Assembly (NCBI RefSeq): GCF_000025625.1
Contig: NC_013922.1
Coordinates: 496,001 to 560,000, forward strand
Direction: 5' to 3'
DNA length: 64,000 nt
Origin: Natrialba magadii ATCC 43099
GTDB taxonomy: Archaea > Halobacteriota > Halobacteria > Halobacteriales > Natrialbaceae
Under the pieces are notes generated by a model, which saw only the letters and a list, made by a program, of their open reading frames with translations, was not told the origin of the DNA and did no database searches. The position numbers were made by a program, and so were the translations under genes. Below are positions 34,836-43,638 of this stretch, piece by piece. Each line of letters opens with the position of its first letter. Positions within the stretch are counted from its first letter, which is position 1.

Positions 34836-35007
34836 GTCGGTCGCCGCTACCACCAGTTGCGACTCCACGTGACGGCAGGGACGAGACGAAACTCGAGTAC
34901 GGCCCGAACCGAACCAGGTCAGAGCCACGCCGAACGACACTCGGACTCCAGCCCCACCGTCGTACGATTGACAACGGAGCTGTGGCTGAGCGAGAGCAAT
35001 CCCCTCC

Positions 35008-36387
35008 TCAGCGGCCGCCGTACTCCGCGTGAAACGTCTCAACGAGCGTCTTCGTCGCTCGCTTCTTCTCACCGTCGGGGACGAACACGAACGGAATCGG
35101 CGTGTCGAACGCCCGCTCCCCGTACAGTCCCCAGTCGCCCACCGAACGGGTCGTCCCGCCGTAGGCGATCGGAATATCCCGCAACTCTCCCGGCTCGTAC
35201 TCCGGAACGTACGAACGCTCGATCCAGACCTCGTGGGTCGGCACGTCCAGTTCCGACGCGAGCAACGCCTCGAGTCGCGTCGCGTTCCCGACGAGCCACT
35301 GGCCGAACGCCTCCCGGTCTGCATCCACGCGGTCGGCGTAGGCGATCCGGTGCTTCCAGCAGGTTTTGTGAAATCGCCGCGCCCGGAAGCGATCGTACAG
35401 CGCCGCAAGCGTCGACTCCGGCTGTTCGCGAGCCGTCTTTCGGAGGCGCTCCATCAGCGTGTTGTCGTCGATTTCCTCGTCGATCACCTGGTCGATCGTC
35501 ACCGGGCGTACCGCCGTGATCGAATCCAGTTCGGCCAACATCTCCCGAAGCAACACGTTCGCGTACACCGACTTGTGGTGCTGAGTGACCCACATGTACA
35601 GCGCGATCCGTCCCTCGAGATAGTTCCCGATGGTGCTCAGGGCCTTTTCCGAGAGCGCGAGCCCTTCCTCCGGGTGGGCGGTGTAGGCGTCGACCATCCG
35701 ACTCGTATCGAAGCTCAGCACGTCTGCGCCGGTCATCCGATTGTCCCGCGTGATGTAGTCGAGCCGGTCGACGTCGATCGGCGAGTGCAACAGTTGCGCC
35801 CCGAGACCGTACTGCCAGGGGCCGCCACGTTCGAAGACGAGACTGTAGCCGAGCACGTAGCCACAGACCTCGTACGGATCCACGCCGAGTGCCTGTAGCG
35901 CCTCGCCGAACTCCTCGATGATGATGAGACAGCCGAGCAGTTCGTGCGAACTCGCCGTTCGAATCGCTCCCTCGTCGAGCCCCGCTTCCGCAAACGCACC
36001 GACGAGTCCCGCATCCTCGAGTCGGTCGTACAGCTCCTCCCGGTCGAGGAACTGCTCCGCCAGATGCGAAAACGGCGGGTGGCCGACGTCGTGGAGCAGG
36101 CAGGCGCACTCGAGTGTCCGCTGGATTTCGTCCAGACTGTCGGTGTCGGTGTTGCGGGTGAAGTACGACTGGCCGCGGAGCTTTTCGAAGACGGTGCGCC
36201 CGAGGTGGTAGACGCCGAGGCTGTGCTCGAAGCGGGTGTGATTCGCGCCGGGGTAGACGAGGTGAGTTGCCGAGAGCTGGCGGACGTAGCGCAGGCGCTG
36301 GAACGCGCGGGTGTCGACGATGCGGTCGACCAGCGGCTGGTCGAGTTCGATGTAGCCGTGGACTGGGTCTTTGATCTGTGTGGCCAT
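35008..36387 (-). CDS. HD-domain phosphohydrolase (SAMHD1/dGTPase-like)
   Basis: A 459-residue metal-dependent phosphohydrolase: IKDPVHGYIELDQPLVDRIVDT at the N-terminus is the conserved start of the HD family near SAMHD1. Metal ligands include His55 (TRFEHSLGVYHLG), His99-Asp100 (LLHDVGHPPFSH) and Asp in LDYITRDNRMTG. Relatives hydrolyse dNTPs or other nucleotides, but the exact substrate is unknown. The ATG at 36387 (MATQIKDPVHG) is chosen; there is an alternative upstream frame only on another phase. The 5' region holds the 22-bp tandem repeat array. Confidence 0.88.
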   Translation of the reverse strand: MATQIKDPVHGYIELDQPLVDRIVDTRAFQRLRYVRQLSATHLVYPGANHTRFEHSLGVYHLGRTVFEKLRGQSYFTRNTDTDSLDEIQRTLECACLLHDVGHPPFSHLAEQFLDREELYDRLEDAGLVGAFAEAGLDEGAIRTASSHELLGCLIIIEEFGEALQALGVDPYEVCGYVLGYSLVFERGGPWQYGLGAQLLHSPIDVDRLDYITRDNRMTGADVLSFDTSRMVDAYTAHPEEGLALSEKALSTIGNYLEGRIALYMWVTQHHKSVYANVLLREMLAELDSITAVRPVTIDQVIDEEIDDNTLMERLRKTAREQPESTLAALYDRFRARRFHKTCWKHRIAYADRVDADREAFGQWLVGNATRLEALLASELDVPTHEVWIERSYVPEYEPGELRDIPIAYGGTTRSVGDWGLYGERAFDTPIPFVFVPDGEKKRATKTLVETFHAEYGGR

Positions 36388-36494
36388 AGGTGGTGAGCGT
36401 GCCGCTGGCGGGACAACGGCGAGAGATGTGGAGACAACGTGGGCGCCCTTTCTGGCACTTTCGGTCTGTGTCAGTACTGCGGTTGTGGTGTTGT

Positions 36495-36648
36495 GATGTG
36501 GCGGTGGTGGTGTTGTGATGTGGCGGTGGTGGTGTTGTGATGTGGCGGTGGTGGTGTTGTGATGTGGCGGTGGTGGTGTTGTGATGTGGCGGTGGTGGTG
36601 TTGTGATGTGGCGGTGGTGGTGTTGTGATGTGGCGGTGGTGGTGTTGT
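36495..36648 (+). repeat. 22-bp G-rich tandem repeat, seven exact copies
   Basis: Units start at 36495, 36517, 36539, 36561, 36583, 36605 and 36627 and appear identical. Each begins GATGTGGCGG and contains GGCGGTGGTGG, four GG runs with single-base loops, able to form a two-layer quadruplex. Degenerate copies flank it (about 36480-36494 and 36649-36745). It occupies the gap between the TRIC channel gene and the HD hydrolase gene. The length 22 is not a multiple of three and no gene is read through it. The surrounding 36388-36761 has no other feature. Confidence 0.92.
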
Positions 36649-36761
36649 GTTGCTGCGGAGGTGGTGTTGTGATATGGCGGTGTGGTAGTGTCGTGGGGGA
36701 GGGTGATAGTGACGTGTTGTAGGGTGATAGTGTTGTGATGTTGTGATATCGTGACCAGACG

Positions 36762-37421
36762 TTACCGGTTGCCCTGTCGACCCAGGTGGTGGACCGTCGG
36801 GAGACTCCAGCTGTACGTCACCGCAGCCAACCGAGTCACGACGGTCACTGCCGCACAGGCCACGGCGGCTAGCCCTTCGGCACCACCGACCGTTCCGACG
36901 AGCCAGTAGGCGCTGCCGCCCAGAACCGCACAGCTCGCGTAGAAGTCCTCGAAGAGGATGAACGGGGCGCGATCGAGGAGAATATCCGCGAACGCGCCGC
37001 CGCCGACGGCGTTGATCGTTGCGATTGCGACGACGCCGAACGCAGAGACACCGGCCTCCGTCGCGACGATTGCACCGGTCGTCGCGAAGGCAGCCAGCCC
37101 GATCGCGTCGGAGACGATGGTGATTGGATGTTGTTCGGGCGACGACAGAACGACGCTCAGCGCGATTGCCAGCCCAACACCGAGCAGGCCCAGACCGATT
37201 TCTATCGGTGACTGGAGCGCCAGCGGGACGCGTGTGACGAGCAGGTCCCGGGTGACGCCACCGGCGAACGCCATCGCCAGGCCGACGATGGCGATTCCAA
37301 ACACGTCGAACTCCTCACGGATCGCCTTCGACGAGCCGACGAGGGCGAACGCGACGAGTCCGATCGTGTTCATGACGGCGAACGGATCGCCGAACAGTAC
37401 CGTGATGGCGTCCTGACTCAC
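36762..37421 (-). CDS. TRIC-family (UPF0126) cation channel
   Basis: A 219-residue membrane protein with about seven hydrophobic segments, in two internally repeated three-helix bundles: MNTIGLVAFALVGSSKAI ... GLAMAFAGGVTRDLL and IVSDAIGLAAFATTGAIVA ... INAVGGGAFADILL. The repeated glycine-rich SS/TGA and GGG-x-x-RD/AD motifs are the family mark. Members conduct monovalent cations. The gene is downstream of the HD hydrolase gene on the same strand, separated by the repeat array. Confidence 0.9.
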   Translation of the reverse strand: MSQDAITVLFGDPFAVMNTIGLVAFALVGSSKAIREEFDVFGIAIVGLAMAFAGGVTRDLLVTRVPLALQSPIEIGLGLLGVGLAIALSVVLSSPEQHPITIVSDAIGLAAFATTGAIVATEAGVSAFGVVAIATINAVGGGAFADILLDRAPFILFEDFYASCAVLGGSAYWLVGTVGGAEGLAAVACAAVTVVTRLAAVTYSWSLPTVHHLGRQGNR

Positions 37422-37499
37422 TGCGCTGGCTTATGGGGGAGAGTGTCTTGAGTGCTCCGTCTCTTGGCTTCACCGCGAGCAGTGTAGTCTCCAGAACGC

Positions 37500-38912
37500 C
37501 TACCGACCCGCTTCCTCGTCGCTCTCCGCTGGGAAAACCTTCCCAGGGTTCAGCGTCCCCGTCGGATCGAGTGCCCGCTTGACCCGACGCATTGCGTCTA
37601 CCCCACCAGCTCCGTGCTCGGGCTCGAGATACGCCTGCTTGCCCTGGCCGATACCGTGCTCACCGGTCGCCGTACCGCCCATGTCCAGCGCGAGTTCCAC
37701 GAGCTCTCGGTACGCCTCCTCCCCACGTTCGACGAACCCGGGGTCCTCGGGGTCGACGAGGACGGTATAGTGGAGGTTCCCGTCACCCGCGTGGCCGAAG
37801 CAGGGGATCAAGAGGTCCGTCTCTCCCGCGATCCGCTTGGCTTCGCGGACGATTTCGGGGTAGGAGCTGATCGGTACCGTCACGTCACCTGGATGGATCG
37901 GCGTCAGCTCCGGATCGTAGTTCACCTCGGCGTAGGCCAGTTCCCGGCGTACTTCCCAGAGCTCGGCCATCTCGGCGTCGTCCGAACTCAGCTCGAACTG
38001 CACCACGTCGTGGTCCTCGAAGATCATTTGACAGAGATCGATCTCCTCCTCGATGCCGTGATTCGCGTGGAACTCGAGAAAGACCATCGGCGCGTCGGGC
38101 AAGTCCGAGCCGAGATACTCGTTTGCCATGTGGGCACTCAACTCGTCGACGAGTTCGATCCGCGCCACGTCGACGTCCGTCCGAATCGCGTCGAAGATAG
38201 CTTCAGCCGCATCGTCAAGCGTCTCGAAGATGGCTCGCCCGCCGCGAATCTGCTGTGGCCGGCCGGCCAACTCGAGTGTGGCCTCGGTGATGACGGCGAG
38301 GGTGCCCTCGCTCCCGACGAGCAGGTCGGTGAGGTTGTAGCCGCTTGAGGTCTTGCTCGCCCGCGAGCCGGTCTGAATCACGGTGCCGTCGGCGAGGACG
38401 GCCTCGAGTGCGAGCACCCAGTCGGCTACCTCGCCGTACTTGACGGTCTGCATGCCGCTCGCGTCGGTCGCGATCATGCCGCCAATCGTCGAGATGTCGC
38501 CCGAGGAGGGCAGCGGCGGGAACCAGAGGCCGTCGCCCGCGACGTACTCGTCGACGGCGTCGCCGATGATGCCCGGCCCGACGTCGATCTGGAAGTCGTC
38601 CGGTCGGTAGTCGATCACGTCGTCCATTCGCGTCAGATCGAGGCTGATGCCGCCCTCGGCCGGAACGGCGTTGCCCTCGAGTCCCGTCCCCGCCGCGTAG
38701 GGTGTGACCGGGACGCCGTGTTCGGTGGCCGACTCGAGTACGGCGGCTACGTCAGCAGTCTCTTCCGCCCAGACGACCGCGTCCGGAACGACGCCCTCGT
38801 CGGTCTGCTGTGCGCCCCAGTCGGCTGCGTGCGTCTCTCGTCGTCCCGTCGCGAACGAAACCTGGTCGTCGGCCAGGGAGAGGTCCGCGAGAAACGAGCA
38901 GTCGTGTGTCAT
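37500..38912 (-). CDS. glcD: FAD-binding oxidase (glycolate oxidase GlcD / D-lactate dehydrogenase type)
   Basis: A 470-residue FAD-linked 2-hydroxyacid dehydrogenase. The N-terminal PCMH domain includes PYAAGTGLEGNAVPAEGGISLDLTRM and PPLPSSGDISTIGGMIATDASGM with GYNLTDLLVGSEGTLAVIT, the classic flavin-binding segments. The C-terminal cap contains LIPCFGHAGDGNLHYTVLVD and ATGEHGIGQGKQAYL, which bind the substrate carboxylate. The electron acceptor is not evident. Glycolate, D-lactate or another 2-hydroxyacid are all possible. It ends with LNPGKVFP, as in the family. Confidence 0.92.
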   Translation of the reverse strand: MTHDCSFLADLSLADDQVSFATGRRETHAADWGAQQTDEGVVPDAVVWAEETADVAAVLESATEHGVPVTPYAAGTGLEGNAVPAEGGISLDLTRMDDVIDYRPDDFQIDVGPGIIGDAVDEYVAGDGLWFPPLPSSGDISTIGGMIATDASGMQTVKYGEVADWVLALEAVLADGTVIQTGSRASKTSSGYNLTDLLVGSEGTLAVITEATLELAGRPQQIRGGRAIFETLDDAAEAIFDAIRTDVDVARIELVDELSAHMANEYLGSDLPDAPMVFLEFHANHGIEEEIDLCQMIFEDHDVVQFELSSDDAEMAELWEVRRELAYAEVNYDPELTPIHPGDVTVPISSYPEIVREAKRIAGETDLLIPCFGHAGDGNLHYTVLVDPEDPGFVERGEEAYRELVELALDMGGTATGEHGIGQGKQAYLEPEHGAGGVDAMRRVKRALDPTGTLNPGKVFPAESDEEAGR

Positions 38913-39096
38913 ACGCTCGCATTAGCGACGAGCCGTATCAACGTTTCTTCCGCGGTGGCGCTTACGGGGTACCGCGGCGACCCTGTCGGGAACGCTGAAT
39001 TTTATGCCAATCGGTCACGCGGTAGGTGGTGATGGGAGTACTCGTGCCACACGAACCGACTGAATCGATCGAACGACGAGCGCGGAGGGGACCAGC

Positions 39097-40122
39097 GTGA
39101 CAGAACACGTAGACGCCGAACTCGACCTCCTGATCGGGCTCAACGACTACGAGCGGCCACAGGACGTGGCCGACCGCGCCGTCCAGGCCGAAGAACTCGG
39201 CTTCGACCGGATCACGACGGGCGAGACGACGGGCTGGAACATCGTCCCGCCGCTGACGCTCGCAGCCGACCGGACTGACGTACTTGGCCTCTCGAACGAC
39301 GTAGTCTCGCCGTACGGGCGCTCGCCTGCGATGCTCGCCCAGACGGCGCTCACGCTTCACGACGCCTCGGACGGGCGCTTCCGCCTCGGAATCGGGCCGA
39401 GTTCGCCCGCGATTACCGAGCGCTGGCACGGAGCCGAGTTCGACCGCCCGCTGCGTCGTACCCGTGAGACCATCGAAATCATCCGCAACGTCTTCGAGAC
39501 CGGCTCGCCCGCCTACGAGGGCGACATCTTCGACATTCCCGGCCTCGACTACGAGCGCGACGTTCCCGACACGCCGCCGGCGATCGATGTCGCCACTCTC
39601 GGCCCGAAGGCAACCGAGATGGCCGGCCGCTTCGGTGACGGCTGGGCACCGCAACTGTTCACCGCGGACGGCCTGCGAGACCGTCTCGAGGACTTACAGC
39701 GCGGCGCGGAACTCGCGGACACGAGTAAGAGTCTCGACGACCTCCGTGTTGCGCCGATCGTCCGCGGCGTCGCCTCCGAGGACCGCGAGCGGGCGCGCGA
39801 CCTTGCCCGCAGCACGACGGCGTTCATGCTCGGGGCCTACGGCCCCTACTACGGCGATTCCGTCGCCGAACAGGGCTACGAGGACGTCGTAAGCGAAATC
39901 CGAGCCGCCTGGGAGGACCGCGACACGGACGCGATGGCCGCGGCGCTCCCAGACGACGTACTCGACGACCTCGCGCCGGCCGGCACCCCCGCGGAGGTCC
40001 GCGAGTGGGTCGAAGCGTACGCCGCCATCGACGGCGTCGACGCGGTCCGCGTCGGCTTCGTCAGGGGTGTCTCCGAGGAGGAGAAGGTGACGACGATGGA
40101 GTCAGTCACCGGCGCACTGTAG
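39097..40122 (+). CDS. F420-type LLM flavin-dependent oxidoreductase (mer-like)
   Basis: A 341-residue TIM-barrel oxidoreductase of the luciferase-like/methylenetetrahydromethanopterin-reductase group. Motifs: GFDRITTGETTGWNIVPPLTLAA, DGRFRLGIGPSSPAITERWHG, PPAIDVATLGPKATEMAGRFGDGW, characteristic of the family. Related haloarchaeal proteins are predicted to use coenzyme F420. The substrate is unknown. The GTG at 39097 gives MTEHVDAELDLLIGLNDYERP; it is the best-placed start because the first beta strand follows directly. Confidence 0.85.
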   Translation: MTEHVDAELDLLIGLNDYERPQDVADRAVQAEELGFDRITTGETTGWNIVPPLTLAADRTDVLGLSNDVVSPYGRSPAMLAQTALTLHDASDGRFRLGIGPSSPAITERWHGAEFDRPLRRTRETIEIIRNVFETGSPAYEGDIFDIPGLDYERDVPDTPPAIDVATLGPKATEMAGRFGDGWAPQLFTADGLRDRLEDLQRGAELADTSKSLDDLRVAPIVRGVASEDRERARDLARSTTAFMLGAYGPYYGDSVAEQGYEDVVSEIRAAWEDRDTDAMAAALPDDVLDDLAPAGTPAEVREWVEAYAAIDGVDAVRVGFVRGVSEEEKVTTMESVTGAL

Positions 40123-40212
40123 CTGAGCGCCGATATCTGATCGTACCACGTCGCGCCAACGTCCCGACCCCAATCCGAACGTTGATTGCCCACTGGTCGG
40201 AACCACGCCGCC

Positions 40213-40236
40213 ATGGACATGGACATGGACATGGAC
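40213..40236 (+). repeat. Hexamer repeat (ATGGAC)4 forming multiple in-frame start codons
   Basis: ATGGAC occurs at 40213, 40219, 40225 and 40231, followed by ATTGAC. Slippage by six bases changes only the number of Met-Asp pairs and never the reading frame. Confidence 0.85.
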
Positions 40237-40659
40237 ATTGACATCTACTTCGCCGGCTCCATCCGCGGCGGCCGCGACGACGCGGCCCTCTATCGTGAGC
40301 TCATCGCACTACTGGAGTCTCACGGCACCGTTCTCACTGAACACGTTGGAACCGACGGCGTCGAAGCAAACGAAGCTGCTGCGAACCTCACCGACACCGA
40401 CATCTACCAACAGGACCTGGCATGGTTGCGTCAGGCCGATGTCGTCGTCGCCGAAGTCACCACTCCCAGTCTCGGCGTCGGCTACGAACTCGGTCGCGCC
40501 GTCGCCCTCGAGAAACCCGTCTGCTGTCTCTACCGCCCGGACTCGCCCCACGAGCTTTCGGCCATGATCCGCGGCAACGACAGCATCCGGGTACTCGAGT
40601 ACGATTCTCCCGACACAATCCGACCGGAACTCGAGGCGTTTCTGGAGCGCGAGGGCTGA
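40213..40659 (+). CDS. DNPH1/RCL-like 2'-deoxynucleoside 5'-phosphate N-hydrolase
   Basis: A 148-residue member of the nucleoside 2-deoxyribosyltransferase superfamily, with the closest resemblance, from memory, to animal DNPH1 (RCL), which cleaves the N-glycosidic bond of deoxynucleoside monophosphates. The DNPH1 marks are present: IYFAGSIRGGR near residue 11-21, VLTEHVG, QQDLAWLRQADVVVAEVTTPSLGVGYELGRAVAL with Asp69 and catalytic Glu92, and LSAMIRGN. The N-terminus reads MDMDMDMDIDI, coded by four ATGGAC units then ATTGAC, so four in-frame starts are available. Nucleotide pool sanitation is a sensible role; a haloarchaeal demonstration is unknown to me. Confidence 0.82.
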   Translation: MDMDMDMDIDIYFAGSIRGGRDDAALYRELIALLESHGTVLTEHVGTDGVEANEAAANLTDTDIYQQDLAWLRQADVVVAEVTTPSLGVGYELGRAVALEKPVCCLYRPDSPHELSAMIRGNDSIRVLEYDSPDTIRPELEAFLEREG

Positions 40660-40719
40660 AGCGAGCTACGGTGGTCCGGACCCGGAGTTTTATTCGCCAC
40701 GCACGCCCAGTCAGAGCAG

Positions 40720-41439
40720 ATGCGATTCGTCGAGGTGACCGTCGAGGGAGATGACTGGGGCGAGGAGAGTGCTGCTGAAGGCGACAACGAAAGCGGGGAC
40801 AGTGAGGAGGACGAAACGACTCCCGCAGACACCCGCTCGTTCGACGCGCGGATCGCCGCCGAAGACGCCATCGTCCGGGAGGAACTGCTCAACTGGCGAA
40901 TGAGTCGGAACGACGTGCTCAACCAGCTCCTGTTCGTCGTCGGCGACCGGACAGTGTACGAGGCGGCACTCGAGTCGGCTCCCGAAATCGTCGGCTACGA
41001 ACTCAAAGCGGTCGACGACGAGCGGTTCTACGCGTACGTACAGGAGGACTCGCCCGACGCCGACCAGTCGTGGTGGGCCGCCTTCTTCGGCCACGACTTC
41101 ATCCACGTGCCGCCCGTCGTCATTGAGGACGGCGTCGTTCGGCTGACGCTGCTCGGCGAGTTCGAGGCGCTGCGCGAGGTCGTCGACGACCTCTCGGCAA
41201 CAGTCTCCGTCGAAATCGAGGAGATCGGTGACTACCGCGGTCGCGGGCCACGGGTTACGGATCAACTGACCGCCAGACAGTACCGGGCGCTTCGCCAGGC
41301 CGTCGACTGTGGCTACTACGAGATTCCGCGCGAGGGGAGTCTCGCCGATATCGCGGCGGCACTCGAGTGTACCGAGAGTACGGCCTCGGACCTGCTTCGA
41401 CGGGCGGAGCGAGCGGTGATGCAGTCAGTGCTATCGTAG
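40720..41439 (+). CDS. Bat-type HTH transcription regulator
   Basis: A 239-residue regulator of the haloarchaeal bacterio-opsin-activator HTH type. The final 55 residues, LTARQYRALRQAVDCGYYEIPREGSLADIAAALECTESTASDLLRRAERAV, form the diagnostic HTH_10 domain. The N-terminal region contains about 20 acidic residues in a Glu/Asp-rich insert near residue 9-40 and a sensor-like domain of unknown ligand. The gene lies downstream of the DNPH1-like gene in the same direction, about 60 bp away, and convergent with the CPBP gene. Its target is unknown. Confidence 0.85.
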   Translation: MRFVEVTVEGDDWGEESAAEGDNESGDSEEDETTPADTRSFDARIAAEDAIVREELLNWRMSRNDVLNQLLFVVGDRTVYEAALESAPEIVGYELKAVDDERFYAYVQEDSPDADQSWWAAFFGHDFIHVPPVVIEDGVVRLTLLGEFEALREVVDDLSATVSVEIEEIGDYRGRGPRVTDQLTARQYRALRQAVDCGYYEIPREGSLADIAAALECTESTASDLLRRAERAVMQSVLS

Positions 41440-41495
41440 CGCCGGCAAGCGGTCGACGACAGCAGGGTGACAGCCGACACCATCTTCACAGTCCC

Positions 41496-42245
41496 TCAGC
41501 TCGCGAGGACAGCGATCACGACGTAAGCGTACAGATTATTGAGCAGGTGCAACAGCCACGCCCCCGCGAGGTTGTCAAACCGGAAGCGCAGAATTGTCGG
41601 AAAGATAGCCCAGCCCGCGATGGCGAAGACGCCCGCGACACCGAGCGCAAACACGTGGTAACCCGCGAAGAGGCCGACCGACACTGCTCCAGCGAGCACG
41701 ACGGAGCCACGGGACTCGAGTACCGCGCCGACGAGTGCGCCCCGAAAGAGCAGTTCTTCGGCGAGCGGTGCGACGAGAACAGCACCGAGGACGACACCCA
41801 GCGCGGTCGTGGGGTCGGTCAGGTCGTACGCGTAGAACGTGGGGAGGTCGAAGCCGAGCAGCGCCGCGACCTGCTCGCCGGCGAGAAAGCCGCCGATACC
41901 GAGCGGCAGGAAGACGAGCGTCCAGCCGAGTTCGGCCCGACTGGGTCGCGAGAGCGGGAACGCAGCCCGCCGCTCTGCCGCATCGAACTGCCACCAGCAG
42001 AGCCCCACTCCGGCAAGTAAGCCGACCGCGCTCGCGCCGTAGATCAGACCCGGGGCCGGTTCGGCGGACGGACCGCCCGTTACACCTAGTGCGATGGTAG
42101 TCGCGATCAGCATCGACGTGACCACCACGACGAGCGCGCTCGCACCGAGAACGAGCCACAGTCGCTCGTCGAGTCCGGCCGTCGGCACGCGGACGTCCCA
42201 TCTGGTTTCTGCGCTACTCGAGTGGCTGCCAGTGTCAGTCGCCAT
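41496..42245 (-). CDS. CPBP-family intramembrane metalloprotease
   Basis: A 249-residue membrane protein with about eight hydrophobic segments. The CPBP/Abi active site is intact: LAEELLFRGALVGAV (Glu-Glu and Arg), followed by VGLFAGYHVFAL and LLHLLNNLYAYV, whose His and Asn/His complete the motif set. Haloarchaeal members are thought to process prenylated or secreted proteins, but no substrate can be named. The start at 42245 (MATDTGSHSSSAETR) is preferred over the upstream ATG at 42290, which lies in the promoter. Confidence 0.88.
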   Translation of the reverse strand: MATDTGSHSSSAETRWDVRVPTAGLDERLWLVLGASALVVVVTSMLIATTIALGVTGGPSAEPAPGLIYGASAVGLLAGVGLCWWQFDAAERRAAFPLSRPSRAELGWTLVFLPLGIGGFLAGEQVAALLGFDLPTFYAYDLTDPTTALGVVLGAVLVAPLAEELLFRGALVGAVLESRGSVVLAGAVSVGLFAGYHVFALGVAGVFAIAGWAIFPTILRFRFDNLAGAWLLHLLNNLYAYVVIAVLAS

Positions 42246-42350
42246 CAGTAGCACGTACGCCTCAGCCGTCGATGGCCGTTCGTACTGCACAGTTGGATCA
42301 CTTATATACTCGCGAAAAGTGGACCGGACCGAACGGAAGCCAGCGTGTCG

Positions 42351-43472
42351 CTACCGAACTGCGCTCGTCGCGTCGTCCATGATCTCGAGTGCGTCCTTCA
42401 GGTCTTCCATGCTGGTTGCATACGAGAGACGGGCGTAGCCCGCGCCGTTCGCGCCGAAGGCGTCGCCGGGGACGACGACGACGCCGCGGTCGAGCACTTC
42501 CTCACACCAGCCGTCGGGGACCTTCGGCATGGCGTAGAACGCACCCGACGGCGTCGGGACCTCGAGACCGGCGTCCACGAGGCCGTCAACGACCACGTCA
42601 CGGCGTTCTTCGAACGCAGCGACCATCTCGTCGACCGGATCCTGTGGCCCTGTCAGCGCCGCCTCAGCGGCGAACTGCGCCGGGGCGGAGGCACAGGCCT
42701 GGGCGTACTGGTGGATCCGAACCATGCGATCGATTCGGTCGCCGGAGCCGACGAGCCAGCCGAGTCGCCAGCCGGTCATCGAGTACGTCTTCGAGCAGGC
42801 GCTGACGACAATCACGTTGTCCGTCTCGGCGAATTTCAGCGGTGAGTGGTGCTCGCCCTCGAAGACGATGTGTTCGTAGACCTCGTCGGAGATGCAGAGC
42901 ACGTCGTGTTCGTCGGCGATCCGCGCGAACTCCCGCATGTCGGCTTCGCTCTGGACGGCCCCCGTCGGGTTCGACGGACTGTTGACGATGAACGCCGCTG
43001 TCTCGTCGGTGATGGCCTCCTCGACGGCCGCCGGATCGAGAGTGAGGTCCTCGCGCAGTGAGAGCGGTTTCGGTGTGCCACCGGCGAACCGCGTCAGCGC
43101 GTCGTAGGAGACGAAGCCGGGATCTGGGAAGATAACCTCCTGGCCTGGATCGACGTGGGCTTCGAGTGCAAGGTGGAGTGCCTCGCTGCCGCCCGAGGTA
43201 GCCATCGTATGCTCAGGGTCGACCTCGATGCCGTAGTCGCGGTCGTACTTCGTTGCGATGGCTTCTCGAAGTTGGCTGATCCCCTTGTTCGACGTGTAGG
43301 CGTCCACCTGCCCCGATTCGATAGCCTCGATCGCCGCCTGGCGGACGTGATCCGGCGTCGGGAAATCGGGTTGGCCGATGCCGAGATTGATCGCGTCCTC
43401 GCCCGCGGCCTCGAACACTTCGCGGATGCCACTGATCGACACGTCCTCGACCCGGGTTGCAAACTCGGTCAT
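42351..43472 (-). CDS. aspC: Class I PLP-dependent aminotransferase (aspartate aminotransferase-like)
   Basis: A 373-residue fold-type I aminotransferase. Motifs: NLGIGQPDFPTPDHVRQA at the start, AYTSNKGISQLREAIA, the PLP-phosphate loop and SKTYSMTGWRLGWLVG with Schiff-base Lys228 and the neighbouring arginine. NSPSNPTGAV and ISDEVYEHIVF supply the Asn and Asp/Tyr contacts to the ring. The amino-group donor cannot be fixed; haloarchaeal members are usually called aspartate aminotransferases. The gene stands alone, 105 bp upstream of the CPBP gene in the same direction. Confidence 0.92.
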   Translation of the reverse strand: MTEFATRVEDVSISGIREVFEAAGEDAINLGIGQPDFPTPDHVRQAAIEAIESGQVDAYTSNKGISQLREAIATKYDRDYGIEVDPEHTMATSGGSEALHLALEAHVDPGQEVIFPDPGFVSYDALTRFAGGTPKPLSLREDLTLDPAAVEEAITDETAAFIVNSPSNPTGAVQSEADMREFARIADEHDVLCISDEVYEHIVFEGEHHSPLKFAETDNVIVVSACSKTYSMTGWRLGWLVGSGDRIDRMVRIHQYAQACASAPAQFAAEAALTGPQDPVDEMVAAFEERRDVVVDGLVDAGLEVPTPSGAFYAMPKVPDGWCEEVLDRGVVVVPGDAFGANGAGYARLSYATSMEDLKDALEIMDDATSAVR

Positions 43473-43638
43473 ACCTACATGGGTGCGGGCGACCCCGATA
43501 ACTCTTGATGTGTTTCTCGGTCACACGATAGCGATCTTTCGACCGGGGCTAGCACTGGGTTCCACTAGCCACTATCCTGAATTATTCGAAACGCGGACTG
43601 AACGGTGATTCAGGGCCTCACACCGGACCACAACGACT

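Noticed and set aside
36495-36648. CRISPR or protein-coding repeat
   Set aside because: Units are directly adjacent without spacers, and a 22-bp period does not keep a frame.
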